Assembly: GCA_036404435.1 (NCBI GenBank)
Contig: DASWZN010000051.1
Coordinates: 190,627-254,626, forward strand
Direction: 5' to 3'
Length of the DNA stretch: 64,000 nt
Origin: DASWZN01 sp036404435
Lineage (GTDB): Bacteria; Acidobacteriota; Terriglobia; Bryobacterales; Bryobacteraceae
Both the position numbers and the translations under genes were made by a program. Numbering within the stretch: the first letter of the stretch is position 1; every line of letters starts with the position of its first letter. Below the pieces are notes generated by a model. It had not been told where the DNA came from. It worked only from the letters and a program-made list of their open reading frames with translations, and did not search any database. Below, in pieces: positions 1 to 6,975 of the stretch.

Positions 1-692
1 TGCCAATACGCCCAGGTGAGCACTACGTACGGAGCGCTGTTCGGGCCATGCTCATCGGACTTGTGGAAGAAACGGCCGAGATACGGCTGAATTCTTAGCA
101 CGTCGAAATAGTTCCCACTCGTGGCGTAGCCCGCGGCCATCGAGGGATCCTTGCCCGTGTCCAACCCTACAAAGGTGAATTTAAAAGCTGCCAGACTTTC
201 GAAGCTGCGGTTCCGATCGCGCAGATCCACATAGTTGGGATACGACTGCCACCCCGAACCGTCCCCGTACTCGGTTCCGTAGAGGCTCTCGGCCTGAGGC
301 ACATTCAGCGGGCGCAGGATCAGCCCGTTCAAGACGCCAAAGACCACGGCGTTCGCGCCTATGGCCAATGCCAGTGTTACAACGGCGACGATTGTGAATG
401 CCGGGGACTTCGCAAGAACCCGCAGGCTGTAACGGATATCCCGAACGGTATTCTCGATGGCGCTTACCCCCCGCAGGTCCCGGCATTCCTCTTTGCGTTG
501 CGTGAGCCCATCCATCGCGCGCAAGGCGGCGTGCCGCGATTGCTCGGGTGTCAGGCCCTGCGCGATGTACTCCTCGATCTTGCGCTCCAGGTGATACTGC
601 AGCTCTTCATCCAGCTCCTGCTCGACCTGCCGGCGGCGGAAAAGGGATCGCAAGCGCAGCGGCACGGCGTAGACCCACTGTTCCAGGCGCAT
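1..692 (-). CDS. ADOP-type ABC permease, N-terminal part (truncated by window edge)
   Basis: The first 230 codons of a permease of the acidobacterial duplicated orphan permease (ADOP) type. Residues 1-80 form the charged cytoplasmic head typical of these proteins, with ELDEELQYHLE near 26-36 and a later TPEQSRHAALR segment. A hydrophobic helix follows at about 98-120 and then the start of the periplasmic MacB-PCD domain. The ATG at 692 lies 3 bases after the PadR stop, so the two genes form one transcription unit, the usual arrangement in Acidobacteriota. Related MacB/FtsX permeases work with an ATPase in efflux or lipoprotein transport, but ADOPs generally lack a neighbouring ATPase and their substrate is unknown. 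The C-terminal half lies outside the window. Confidence 0.9.
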   Translation of the reverse strand, partial: MRLEQWVYAVPLRLRSLFRRRQVEQELDEELQYHLERKIEEYIAQGLTPEQSRHAALRAMDGLTQRKEECRDLRGVSAIENTVRDIRYSLRVLAKSPAFTIVAVVTLALAIGANAVVFGVLNGLILRPLNVPQAESLYGTEYGDGSGWQSYPNYVDLRDRNRSFESLAAFKFTFVGLDTGKDPSMAAGYATSGNYFDVLRIQPYLGRFFHKSDEHGPNSAPYVVLTWAYW

Positions 693-695
693 GGC

Positions 696-1031
696 TCATG
701 CCTCCTCGAGTCGCACAACCTGTGTGATGGCATCCGAAAGCCGCGCCCAGTTCGCCGCTTCTTTTTGTAGCTGCTGGCGGCCCAGGCGCGTCAGCGAGTA
801 GAATTTCGCCCGCCGGTTGTTCTCGCTCGCCTTCCACTCGGCGCTGATCCACCCCTCCTGCTCCAGCTTGTGCAGCGCGGGGTAGAGCGACCCATCGCTC
901 ACTTGCAGGACGTCGCCCGAAACCTGTTTGAGGCGCTGGCTAATGGCCCAGCCGTTTAGCGGTTCCAGAGCCACAATCTTCAGCAGAAGCAGGTCCAGGG
1001 TCCCCTGGACCAGATCGGATGGTCTGCTCAC
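696..1031 (-). CDS. PadR family transcriptional regulator
   Basis: A 111-residue protein of the short PadR class: a winged helix-turn-helix over about residues 8-85 (GTLDLLLLKIVALEPLNGWA, then DGSLYPALHKLEQEGWI) and a short C-terminal helix for dimerisation. PadR proteins are usually repressors that control a neighbouring transporter and themselves. Start is GTG at 1031. The gene sits immediately upstream of the ADOP permease with a 3-base gap and presumably represses this pair. A promoter and palindrome upstream (1043-1086) fit autoregulation. The effector is unknown. Confidence 0.93.
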   Translation of the reverse strand: MSRPSDLVQGTLDLLLLKIVALEPLNGWAISQRLKQVSGDVLQVSDGSLYPALHKLEQEGWISAEWKASENNRRAKFYSLTRLGRQQLQKEAANWARLSDAITQVVRLEEA

Positions 1032-1042
1032 GGCCTCTCCTA

Positions 1043-1086
1043 TCGGTTACCGAGCTTAGAATACCACCACTCCTCTCGGTAAGCAA
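1043..1086 (-). promoter_or_regulatory. padR-ADOP promoter with palindromic operator candidate
   Basis: On the minus strand a -35 hexamer TTGCTT (1086-1081) and a -10 TATTCT (1063-1058) are separated by 17 bases. Just downstream of the -10 is a palindrome TCGGTTACCGA (1043-1053), and the TCGGTA half recurs between the hexamers (1076-1081 region). A repressor bound there would block initiation, so PadR autoregulation is the simplest reading. Seen in sequence; function inferred. Confidence 0.5.
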
Positions 1087-1201
1087 GGGGAAAATGGGGC
1101 GTAGGCTATGGTCGCCACGGTATTCCGCTGCGCCGGGTTTGAACGGTCCATGCCGCTCACCAGATCCACAGCTTCTGGAACGCTTGTAGCCTCTTTGTGG
1201 C

Positions 1202-1352
1202 GCACGCTTCGGAGGCTGATGAAAAAGTCCCGTCAGGGGTTGAGAGAGGACAAGCTGAAGCTTATCCCACACGGCAAACCAATGACTTGCAGCCGCGTGT
1301 GGGGCATGCTTCAGCTTGCCCAGGGACTTTTTCATCAGCCTCTTCAGCGTGC
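1202..1352 (+). repeat. Long-stem REP-like element, family 1, copy 1
   Basis: An imperfect inverted repeat of 151 bp between padR and brnT. The outer arms contain GCTGATGAAAAAGTCCC and its complement, extended outward by gcacgct/agcgtgc. The inner arms are ACAAGCTGAAGC and GCTTCAGCTTG. The loop contains aaaccaatgacttgc. Three related copies lie at 39346-39496, 46768-46917 (both in the opposite orientation) and 60372-60490 (diverged). A stem-loop cgtcggcactcgtgccgacg follows directly. The rest of the 1087-1454 gap shows no convincing gene. Confidence 0.85.
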
Positions 1353-1454
1353 CGCGTCGGCACTCGTGCCGACGCCTCGCGCGCCGTCCCGCGGGTAGCC
1401 TTCCGTCCATGCCGCCAGACCCGCCCTCACCGAGCCAGCTTCGATATCCAACAT

Positions 1455-1480
1455 TGTAGCTACAGATTTGGAGGTATAAT
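1455..1480 (+). promoter_or_regulatory. brnTA promoter with palindrome over the -35
   Basis: TATAAT at 1475-1480 is a consensus -10. A perfect 10-bp palindrome TGTAGCTACA (1455-1464) covers a TTGTAG -35 candidate with 15-base spacing. BrnA antitoxins repress their own operon, so the palindrome is a plausible BrnA site. The brnT ATG begins 9 bases after the -10, so the 5' leader must be very short or absent. Confidence 0.5.
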
Positions 1481-1489
1481 CGTGTCGGG

Positions 1490-1795
1490 ATGGTGCGGTT
1501 CGAGTGGGACCCGGTGAAAGCGCGTACCAACGCACGGAAACACGGCGTCATGTTCGAGGACGCCATGCACGTCTTCGAAGACCCCTGCGCCCTGTTCGAG
1601 CAGGACCTTATCGCCGAAGCGGGGGAGCCGCGCTGGCGGGCGCTCGGTCTGGCTGGAGGAGTGGTTCTCCTGCTCGTGGCCCACACCGTTCGGGAAGAGG
1701 GCGCGGACGAAGTGATGCGCCTCATCTCGGCGCGCCGAGCCACCCGGAAGGAGCGAAGCCATTATGACGAAACTCGTACGCAAGACGCTGGCTGA
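1490..1795 (+). CDS. brnT: BrnT family type II toxin
   Basis: A 101-residue protein with BrnT landmarks: FEWDPVKARTNARKHGV near residue 4, a FEDAMHVFEDP stretch after it, and the conserved LISARRATRKER segment near 78-89. BrnT is a RelE-fold ribonuclease that inhibits translation and is held inactive by BrnA. The ATG at 1490 gives the family-typical N-terminus. The 3' end overlaps brnA by 32 bases in another frame, normal for translationally coupled BrnTA pairs. Confidence 0.93.
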   Translation: MVRFEWDPVKARTNARKHGVMFEDAMHVFEDPCALFEQDLIAEAGEPRWRALGLAGGVVLLLVAHTVREEGADEVMRLISARRATRKERSHYDETRTQDAG

Positions 1796-2069
1796 CATCC
1801 CGATGACGCCCGCCCGCAAGCGCAGGCTGGCCGAGCTCGCCCAGCGACCGGACTCGGAGATCGATTTCTCGGACATCCCGCCGCTCGATGATAGCTTTTG
1901 GAAAAACGCCGTCCGCAATCCGTTCTACCGGCCCGTGAAGCAGCAACTCACCGTGCGCCTGGACGCCGATGTGGTGGCCTGGCTCCGCCACGATGGAAAG
2001 GGCTATCAGACCAGGCTCAACCGGGTGCTCCGGGAAGCGATGCTGGAGGAGATCAAGAAGGGGGCATGA
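1764..2069 (+). CDS. brnA: BrnA family antitoxin
   Basis: A 101-residue antitoxin. The N-terminal part carries the acidic SEIDFSDIPPLDDSFW segment (about 35-50) that contacts the toxin. The C-terminal part is a ribbon-helix-helix DNA-binding domain with KQQLTVRLDADVVAWLR near 60-76 followed by GYQTRLNRVLREAM. It neutralises BrnT and represses the operon. A second BrnA lies at the other end of the window (63658-63969) but is clearly divergent in sequence. Confidence 0.93.
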   Translation: MTKLVRKTLADIPMTPARKRRLAELAQRPDSEIDFSDIPPLDDSFWKNAVRNPFYRPVKQQLTVRLDADVVAWLRHDGKGYQTRLNRVLREAMLEEIKKGA

Positions 2070-2170
2070 AAGAGAGTGGCACAGGACTGCCTGCCCTAGG
2101 CTGTAGGCCCGGAGTGCCCGAGTTGCCCCAAAGCCCGATCTCGGTCGCCGACAGCGCAAGGCCCGGACGA

Positions 2171-2515
2171 CTATACGTCCATGTGGTACTCGACACCCGA
2201 CCGCAATCGCGTTTCGGGCTGACCGCCACGTCGCCGGAGCCGGCCTTTGCATAGCAGGGGGATGCGGAAAGCGACGAGTCGCCGCAGGTGTCGCGATCCG
2301 ATTCGAGCGCCGCCTGACGCCGATCTTCGCCGCTTTGCGATGATTTCCCGAATGACCGGCACAAGCTCGTGGGGAACGCTCATCACGGTCTCCGACGATT
2401 CGACACCGGCTTCGTCCTCCGCGACGGCTTCCTCTTCAGCCCGCTCTCCGTACTGCGCAAGGATCCTGCGTATGCGCTCTCCGCTCCACGCTTCGGGAAA
2501 CTTGCTTTGCTTCAT
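2171..2515 (-). CDS. Small acidic antitoxin-like protein
   Basis: A 114-residue ORF. The first ~65 residues (MKQSKFPEAWSGERIRRIL, then an AEEEAVAEDEAGVE acidic run and MSVPHELVPVIREIIAKRR) resemble small acidic proteins that usually end near the IAKR segment and sit beside RelE/BrnT-like toxins. The following ~45 basic residues look unlike the rest and may be a run-on after loss of the normal stop. The start codon overlaps the stop of the truncated toxin-like frame by ATGA, a typical toxin-antitoxin coupling. Family assignment is from memory of similar proteins, not from a search. Confidence 0.55.
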   Translation of the reverse strand: MKQSKFPEAWSGERIRRILAQYGERAEEEAVAEDEAGVESSETVMSVPHELVPVIREIIAKRRRSASGGARIGSRHLRRLVAFRIPLLCKGRLRRRGGQPETRLRSGVEYHMDV

Positions 2516-2607
2516 TGATGCTTTTTCCTTTTGCGCTTACGATAAGCCGCGAGCGGTTTGCCGGTCAGCTCCCAGGCGGTAATCGCGAACACGCTGACCT
2601 CACGGCC
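2512..2607 (-). pseudogene. C-terminal remnant of a BrnT/RelE-like toxin
   Basis: Minus-strand frame reading REVSVFAITAWELTGKPL followed by a basic tail (KRKRKK), ending in a TGA that overlaps the antitoxin ATG. This looks like the C-terminal strand and basic tail of a RelE/BrnT-fold toxin. The frame closes at a TGA at 2608-2610 and I see no upstream portion of the toxin. The locus is therefore a decayed toxin-antitoxin pair retaining the antitoxin. Assignment rests on about 31 residues and on context. Confidence 0.45.
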
Positions 2608-2741
2608 TCACGCCCTTCAGCCCAACCGCCATTCCCAACAACTCCCCAACTCAATATCCTGCCCCCTCAACCACTTACAGAAGCCAGCCCCCGCCACCCG
2701 CACCGCCTTGCGCTACGCTCCCTCCAGGTAGGCCGCACCAC

Positions 2742-3300
2742 ATGTCTTCCCAACGTCGCATCGATTCCTCGCGCGCCAACGGCGCCCGGTCCCGCGGACC
2801 CGTCACCCCCGAGGGCCTCGCCCGCTGCGCCGCCGCCCCCATCACCCACGGCCTCACCGCCCGCCAGATCGTCCTCGAAAACGAATCCGAAGACGACTTC
2901 CGCGCCCTCCGCGAAGTCTACCTCCTCCACTTCCGGCCCGCGTCCCTGGTCGATATCTTCCTCGTCGATCGACTCGTCGCCGCACGCTGGCGCCTCATCC
3001 GCGCCGAATCCGTCGAGACCGCCCTCATCGAAGTCGAAATCGGCCGCCGAGAACGCGACGGCTGCGATGAATCCGAAAGCAATCACCCCGCAACCCGCGC
3101 CGCACTCGCATTCCGCGCCCTCTACGACGAGTCCCGCGTCCTTCCCGGCCTTGACCGCTACCAGGCCCACCTCCAGCGCACCTACGACACCGCCCTGAAA
3201 CTCCTGGAAGCCAGCCGCGAGGCCGAGCGCGGAATTGAAAAAGTGCAAGAGGGTCCCAATCCCACAAATGAACACCCTGAGCCCGCGCCCTCAGGCGCTG
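2742..3300 (+). CDS. Conserved acidobacterial hypothetical protein (true 3' end unclear)
   Basis: The N-terminal ~185 residues (MSSQRRIDSSRANGARSRGP, then a helical region with FLVDRLVAARWRLIRAES and RYQAHLQRTYDTALKLLEAS) match a type of small uncharacterised protein common in Acidobacteriota and some Planctomycetes, several of which end in an NEPN-like tail; here PNPTNEH appears at about residue 175. The frame has no stop until 5603 (953 codons) because it runs antisense, in codon register, through the whole downstream aas gene; that extension is unlikely to be real protein. The stop may have been lost, or translation may run on. No function known. Confidence 0.55.
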
Positions 3301-5453
3301 ATAGCCTGAATCGGAGCCCCCACGGCCAGGCGGTTCAGCGTGACGTAGTCCTTCTTGCCGCTCCCCAGGCAGGGGATTTCGGCCAGGTGGACGATGCGCC
3401 GCGGGATGGCCAGCTCCGGCGCGCCCAGGCCGTGGGCCGCACGCTGCAATTGCTCGCGGGTCAGGTGCGGGTCTTCCGTGAAGAGCACGATGGTCTCCCC
3501 GCGGCCCGGCTCGCGCGTGGCGGCCGAGGCGTGCTGGAACTCGGGCGAGGCGGTCAGGGCGATCCGCTCCACCAGTTCGAGCGACACCATCTCGCCGGCC
3601 ACCTTGGCGAAGCGCCGCACGCGGCCCACGATGGTGACGAAGCCGTCCTCGTCCACCGAGGCGACGTCGCCCGTGTTATACCACCCCGGACCGTAGATCG
3701 AACTGACCGGCACGACTTCGCCGGTCTCCTCCGCCAGATACCCCTGCATGACGTTCGGGCCGCGCACGTGCAGCAGGCCGCCCTGCTCGATGCCGGGCAC
3801 GGGCTCGATCCGGTACTCCACGCCGGGGAACAGCTCGCCCACCGTGCCGGTCCGGGAAGCCATGGGCGTATTCACGGAAAGCACGGGCGAGGTCTCGGTG
3901 ACGCCGTAGCCTTCCAGGATGCGGATGCCGAACTTATCGATGTAGAGCCGGCGCACGTCGTCCTGCAGCTTCTCCGCGCCGGCCACCACCAGCCACAGGC
4001 TGCGAAAATCGACGTCGTTGGCGTACTTGGCGTAGTTGGCGAGAAAGGTGCTGGAGGCGAACAGCACCGTGCAGTCGCGGTCGTAAATCAGCTCCGGAAT
4101 CGCGCGGTAGTGCAGCGGCGAAGTGTAGAGGAAGGTGCGCGAGCCGCTCAGCAGCGGCAGGAAAATGCCCACCGTCAGCCCGAACATGTGGAACAGCGGC
4201 AGCGCGCTCATCAGCTTGTCCTTGGGCGCGAAGTCGATCACGGCGAGACACTGCGCGACGTTGGCCACGATGGCGTCATGGCTGATAGCGACGCCTTTGG
4301 GCAGGCCCTCGGAGCCGGAAGTGAACACGATCACGGCGGTGTCTTCGGGGCGGCCCGGCCGCGCCGCGAGATGCGGGAACCACTGCGCCCACAACAGAAG
4401 CCAAAGCTTGCTCCCCAGCCCGAACTGGCTGCGCAGATCCTCCAGGCACACCACTTGAACGGCGCCGATCTGCTCCACCACCGGACCCAGGTTGGCCTTC
4501 TCGAGAAACGCTCGCGACGTAATCACCAGCCGCACGCCGGCCACCTTGCAGGCGGCGCGCAGGGCATCCGCGCCGGCCGTGTAGTTCAGCATGGTGGGCA
4601 CCCGCCGCACGGAGAACATGCCGAACAGAAGCGCCGCCGTCGTCGAGACGTTCGGCAGCAGAACGCCCACGTGCTCGCCTTCGGCGGTCATCTTCGAGAC
4701 CAGGCGGCCCAGGGCCAGCGCCCCCCGCACGATCTGCCGGTAGGATTGCGGCTCCTGGCGGATGTCCTCGATCGCGTCGCGCCGCCAGCCGTGGATACGG
4801 GCGGCGTCGAGCAGCGCGGGAAAGAGCGTGTTCGGCCGGCGGGAGGCGAACGCGGTCTCCTGCATCAGGCGGCGCAGAGTCTTGGCCTCCAGCCGCCGGC
4901 GCATCTTCGCCTTCGGCGCGTCGGCCTCCGGAATGGTCACCGGCGGGTGGATCGTGATGGTGATGCGGGGGAAGAGCCGGCGCGGGAAATCGCCCTTCAT
5001 GCGGCTGAAGATCGAGTACACCGCGCCGTCGATGTGCACGGGGACCACGGTGGCGCCGGTCTTGGCCGCCACGAAGGCCGGGCCTTCGTAGACCTTCATC
5101 AACGAGCCGGTCACGGTGACCCGGCCTTCGGGGAAAATCAGCACCGGCCGGCCGCGCTCGATCAGCTCGATCACCGTCTTCATGGCCAGCGGATGGCCTG
5201 TCTCCACCACCAGGTGCTCGAAGAGGCGCATGCCCAGGCGTACGAACCAGTGGCGGACGATGGTGCTATGCAGCACCGGAACCGGGATCGTCGGCAGGAA
5301 GGCGCCCAACAGAATCCCGTCCAGCAGCGACTGGTGGTTGGAGACGATCAGCAGGCGCTCATGGTGCGCCATGACGCCCCGCACCTCGATCCGAAACCAT
5401 ACGCGCAGGACGAGCCGCACGACGAATCGCAGGAGGACGCGGATCAGCGGCAC
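3291..5453 (-). CDS. aas: Bifunctional acyltransferase / acyl-[ACP] synthetase (Aas type)
   Basis: A 720-residue two-domain protein. Residues ~1-190 form a PlsC-type acyltransferase: a membrane-associated helix at the N-terminus, the NHQSLLD catalytic box at 39-45 and FPEGR at 107-111. Residues ~205-720 form an adenylate-forming AMP-binding domain with the P-loop VFTSGSEGLPKGV at 377-389 and GYGVTETSP further on. E. coli Aas uses the two activities to activate free fatty acid on its bound ACP and reacylate lysophosphatidylethanolamine at the inner membrane. This layout and length match that enzyme. Start is GTG at 5453; no co-directional partner is adjacent. Confidence 0.9.
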   Translation of the reverse strand: MPLIRVLLRFVVRLVLRVWFRIEVRGVMAHHERLLIVSNHQSLLDGILLGAFLPTIPVPVLHSTIVRHWFVRLGMRLFEHLVVETGHPLAMKTVIELIERGRPVLIFPEGRVTVTGSLMKVYEGPAFVAAKTGATVVPVHIDGAVYSIFSRMKGDFPRRLFPRITITIHPPVTIPEADAPKAKMRRRLEAKTLRRLMQETAFASRRPNTLFPALLDAARIHGWRRDAIEDIRQEPQSYRQIVRGALALGRLVSKMTAEGEHVGVLLPNVSTTAALLFGMFSVRRVPTMLNYTAGADALRAACKVAGVRLVITSRAFLEKANLGPVVEQIGAVQVVCLEDLRSQFGLGSKLWLLLWAQWFPHLAARPGRPEDTAVIVFTSGSEGLPKGVAISHDAIVANVAQCLAVIDFAPKDKLMSALPLFHMFGLTVGIFLPLLSGSRTFLYTSPLHYRAIPELIYDRDCTVLFASSTFLANYAKYANDVDFRSLWLVVAGAEKLQDDVRRLYIDKFGIRILEGYGVTETSPVLSVNTPMASRTGTVGELFPGVEYRIEPVPGIEQGGLLHVRGPNVMQGYLAEETGEVVPVSSIYGPGWYNTGDVASVDEDGFVTIVGRVRRFAKVAGEMVSLELVERIALTASPEFQHASAATREPGRGETIVLFTEDPHLTREQLQRAAHGLGAPELAIPRRIVHLAEIPCLGSGKKDYVTLNRLAVGAPIQAISA

Positions 5454-5492
5454 AGGCTTGCGGCTGCCTTTCGTCTCAGCACGGCACTGTAC

Positions 5493-5498
5493 ATTATA
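5493..5498 (-). promoter_or_regulatory. Candidate -10 of aas
   Basis: TATAAT on the minus strand about 40 bases upstream of the aas GTG. No clear -35 is visible in the GC-rich sequence behind it. Confidence 0.4.
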
Positions 5499-5615
5499 AA
5501 CGGGCCGGGGCGGGGCGCAAGGCCGAAGTGGGCCGCTTCCGCATGGCTAGGTACGATTTTCGGTTCCCAACCGAGGTCGCGGCACGTTCAAGCGGGAACT
5601 TGATGGTAACCTCGT

Positions 5616-6971
5616 ATGGTGCGAAATCGGACGCGTTACGCCGTGGCGGCCGGCTGCCTGGCCCTGGCTGTCGGCTGGTTCGCCTGGCGGCGGAGCGCCG
5701 TGCCGCCTCCCAAGCCGAAGCCCGCGCCGGTCGTGAAGGCCGCGGTTGTCGTCCCCACGCCAACCCCGCAGCCCGCTGAGACCACGCCCACTCCCAAGCC
5801 CGCCGCGCCCAGGCCGACCCCGCAGTTGTCCCCCACGGGCCAGCCGCTTGCGAACCCGCCGGCAAACGTGAAGGCCGTCTATTTCACCGGCTGGTCGGCG
5901 GGCATCAAGCGCCGCATCGATTACCTGGTGGACCTGCACAAGACCACGGCCATCAATGCCGTTGTGATCGACATCAAGGACTATTCCGGCAACATTGCCT
6001 ATTCGGTCAGTGCCCCGGAGGCCCGCCAGTACGGCGCGGTGCGGCCGATGATCCGCGACATCGACGGGCTGGTGAACCGCCTGCACAGCGAGGGAATCTA
6101 CGTCATCGCACGCCTCACCGTGTTCCAGGACCCGGTGCTGGCCGAAGCGCGGCCCGACCTGGCGGTCCATCGCGTCTCGAAGCTGCCCAAGGAGAAGCAC
6201 GGACCGCTTACCGTCGCCTCTGTGTGGCGCGACCGCAAGGGGCTGGCGTGGATCGACCCGGCGTCCCGCCCGGCCTGGGAGTACGTGGTCTCGATCGCCC
6301 GCGACGCGCTCGGCCACGGCGCCGACGAGGTGAATTTTGATTACGTCCGCTTCCCCTCGGACGGCGACCTGAACGACATGTATTTCCCCCACTGGGACGG
6401 CAAGACGCCCAAACACGAGGTGATCCGCCAGTTCTTCGGCACTTTGCGGAAGGAACTCGCGGGCGCGCGGATCTCGGCTGACCTGTTCGGACTGGCGACG
6501 GTAAACGGCGACGATCTGGGCATCGGCCAGGTGATCGAGGACGCCTACGGAACCTTCGACGCCGTCTGCCCGATGGTGTATCCGTCGCACTACGCGCACA
6601 AGTTTCTAGGCTTCCCCAACCCGGCCCAGCATCCGTACGAAGTGGTGAATTACTCGATGAAGGGAGCGCTCAGCCGGCTGGAGGACTTCAGCCGTCCCAA
6701 ACCGGAGCCAGGCAAAGGCGACGCGCCGCAAGAGAGCGAAATCAAGGCGGCCAGGCTGCGGCCCTGGATTCAGGACTTCAACCTCGGCGCGAAATACGAT
6801 GCCGCCATGGTGAAGGCCGAGATCAAGGCCGTCGAAGATGCGCTCGGCGACCGCTTCGCGGGCTACATGGTGTGGGCGCCATCGAACGTCTACACGCGCC
6901 CGGCGTTGGTCGAGCCGGCGAAGGCAACTCAGACCGCGGAGGCCCACGCCTCGGCCGGCGCCGCACACTGA
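5616..6971 (+). CDS. Secreted or anchored putative glycoside hydrolase (DUF4015)
   Basis: A 451-residue protein: an N-terminal membrane segment at about residues 8-25, a Pro/Lys-rich linker to about residue 85 (repeated PTPxP), then a catalytic-type domain beginning KAVYFTGWSAG. The core holds NAVVIDIKDYSG, GIYVIARLTVFQDP and DEVNFDYVRFPSDG, as in the DUF4015 putative glycosyl-hydrolase family (TIM barrel), with acidic residues at strand ends likely catalytic. Its substrate is unknown; a cell-envelope glycan is plausible. It ends 4 bases before the convergent patatin gene, leaving no room for a separate terminator. Confidence 0.85.
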   Translation: MVRNRTRYAVAAGCLALAVGWFAWRRSAVPPPKPKPAPVVKAAVVVPTPTPQPAETTPTPKPAAPRPTPQLSPTGQPLANPPANVKAVYFTGWSAGIKRRIDYLVDLHKTTAINAVVIDIKDYSGNIAYSVSAPEARQYGAVRPMIRDIDGLVNRLHSEGIYVIARLTVFQDPVLAEARPDLAVHRVSKLPKEKHGPLTVASVWRDRKGLAWIDPASRPAWEYVVSIARDALGHGADEVNFDYVRFPSDGDLNDMYFPHWDGKTPKHEVIRQFFGTLRKELAGARISADLFGLATVNGDDLGIGQVIEDAYGTFDAVCPMVYPSHYAHKFLGFPNPAQHPYEVVNYSMKGALSRLEDFSRPKPEPGKGDAPQESEIKAARLRPWIQDFNLGAKYDAAMVKAEIKAVEDALGDRFAGYMVWAPSNVYTRPALVEPAKATQTAEAHASAGAAH

Positions 6972-6975
6972 CGGC

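Noticed and set aside
1087..1454. Frames translating the long-stem repeat (for example LKRLMKKSLGKLK-like peptides)
   Set aside because: These peptides recur only because the repeat recurs; the repeat is palindromic and non-coding.
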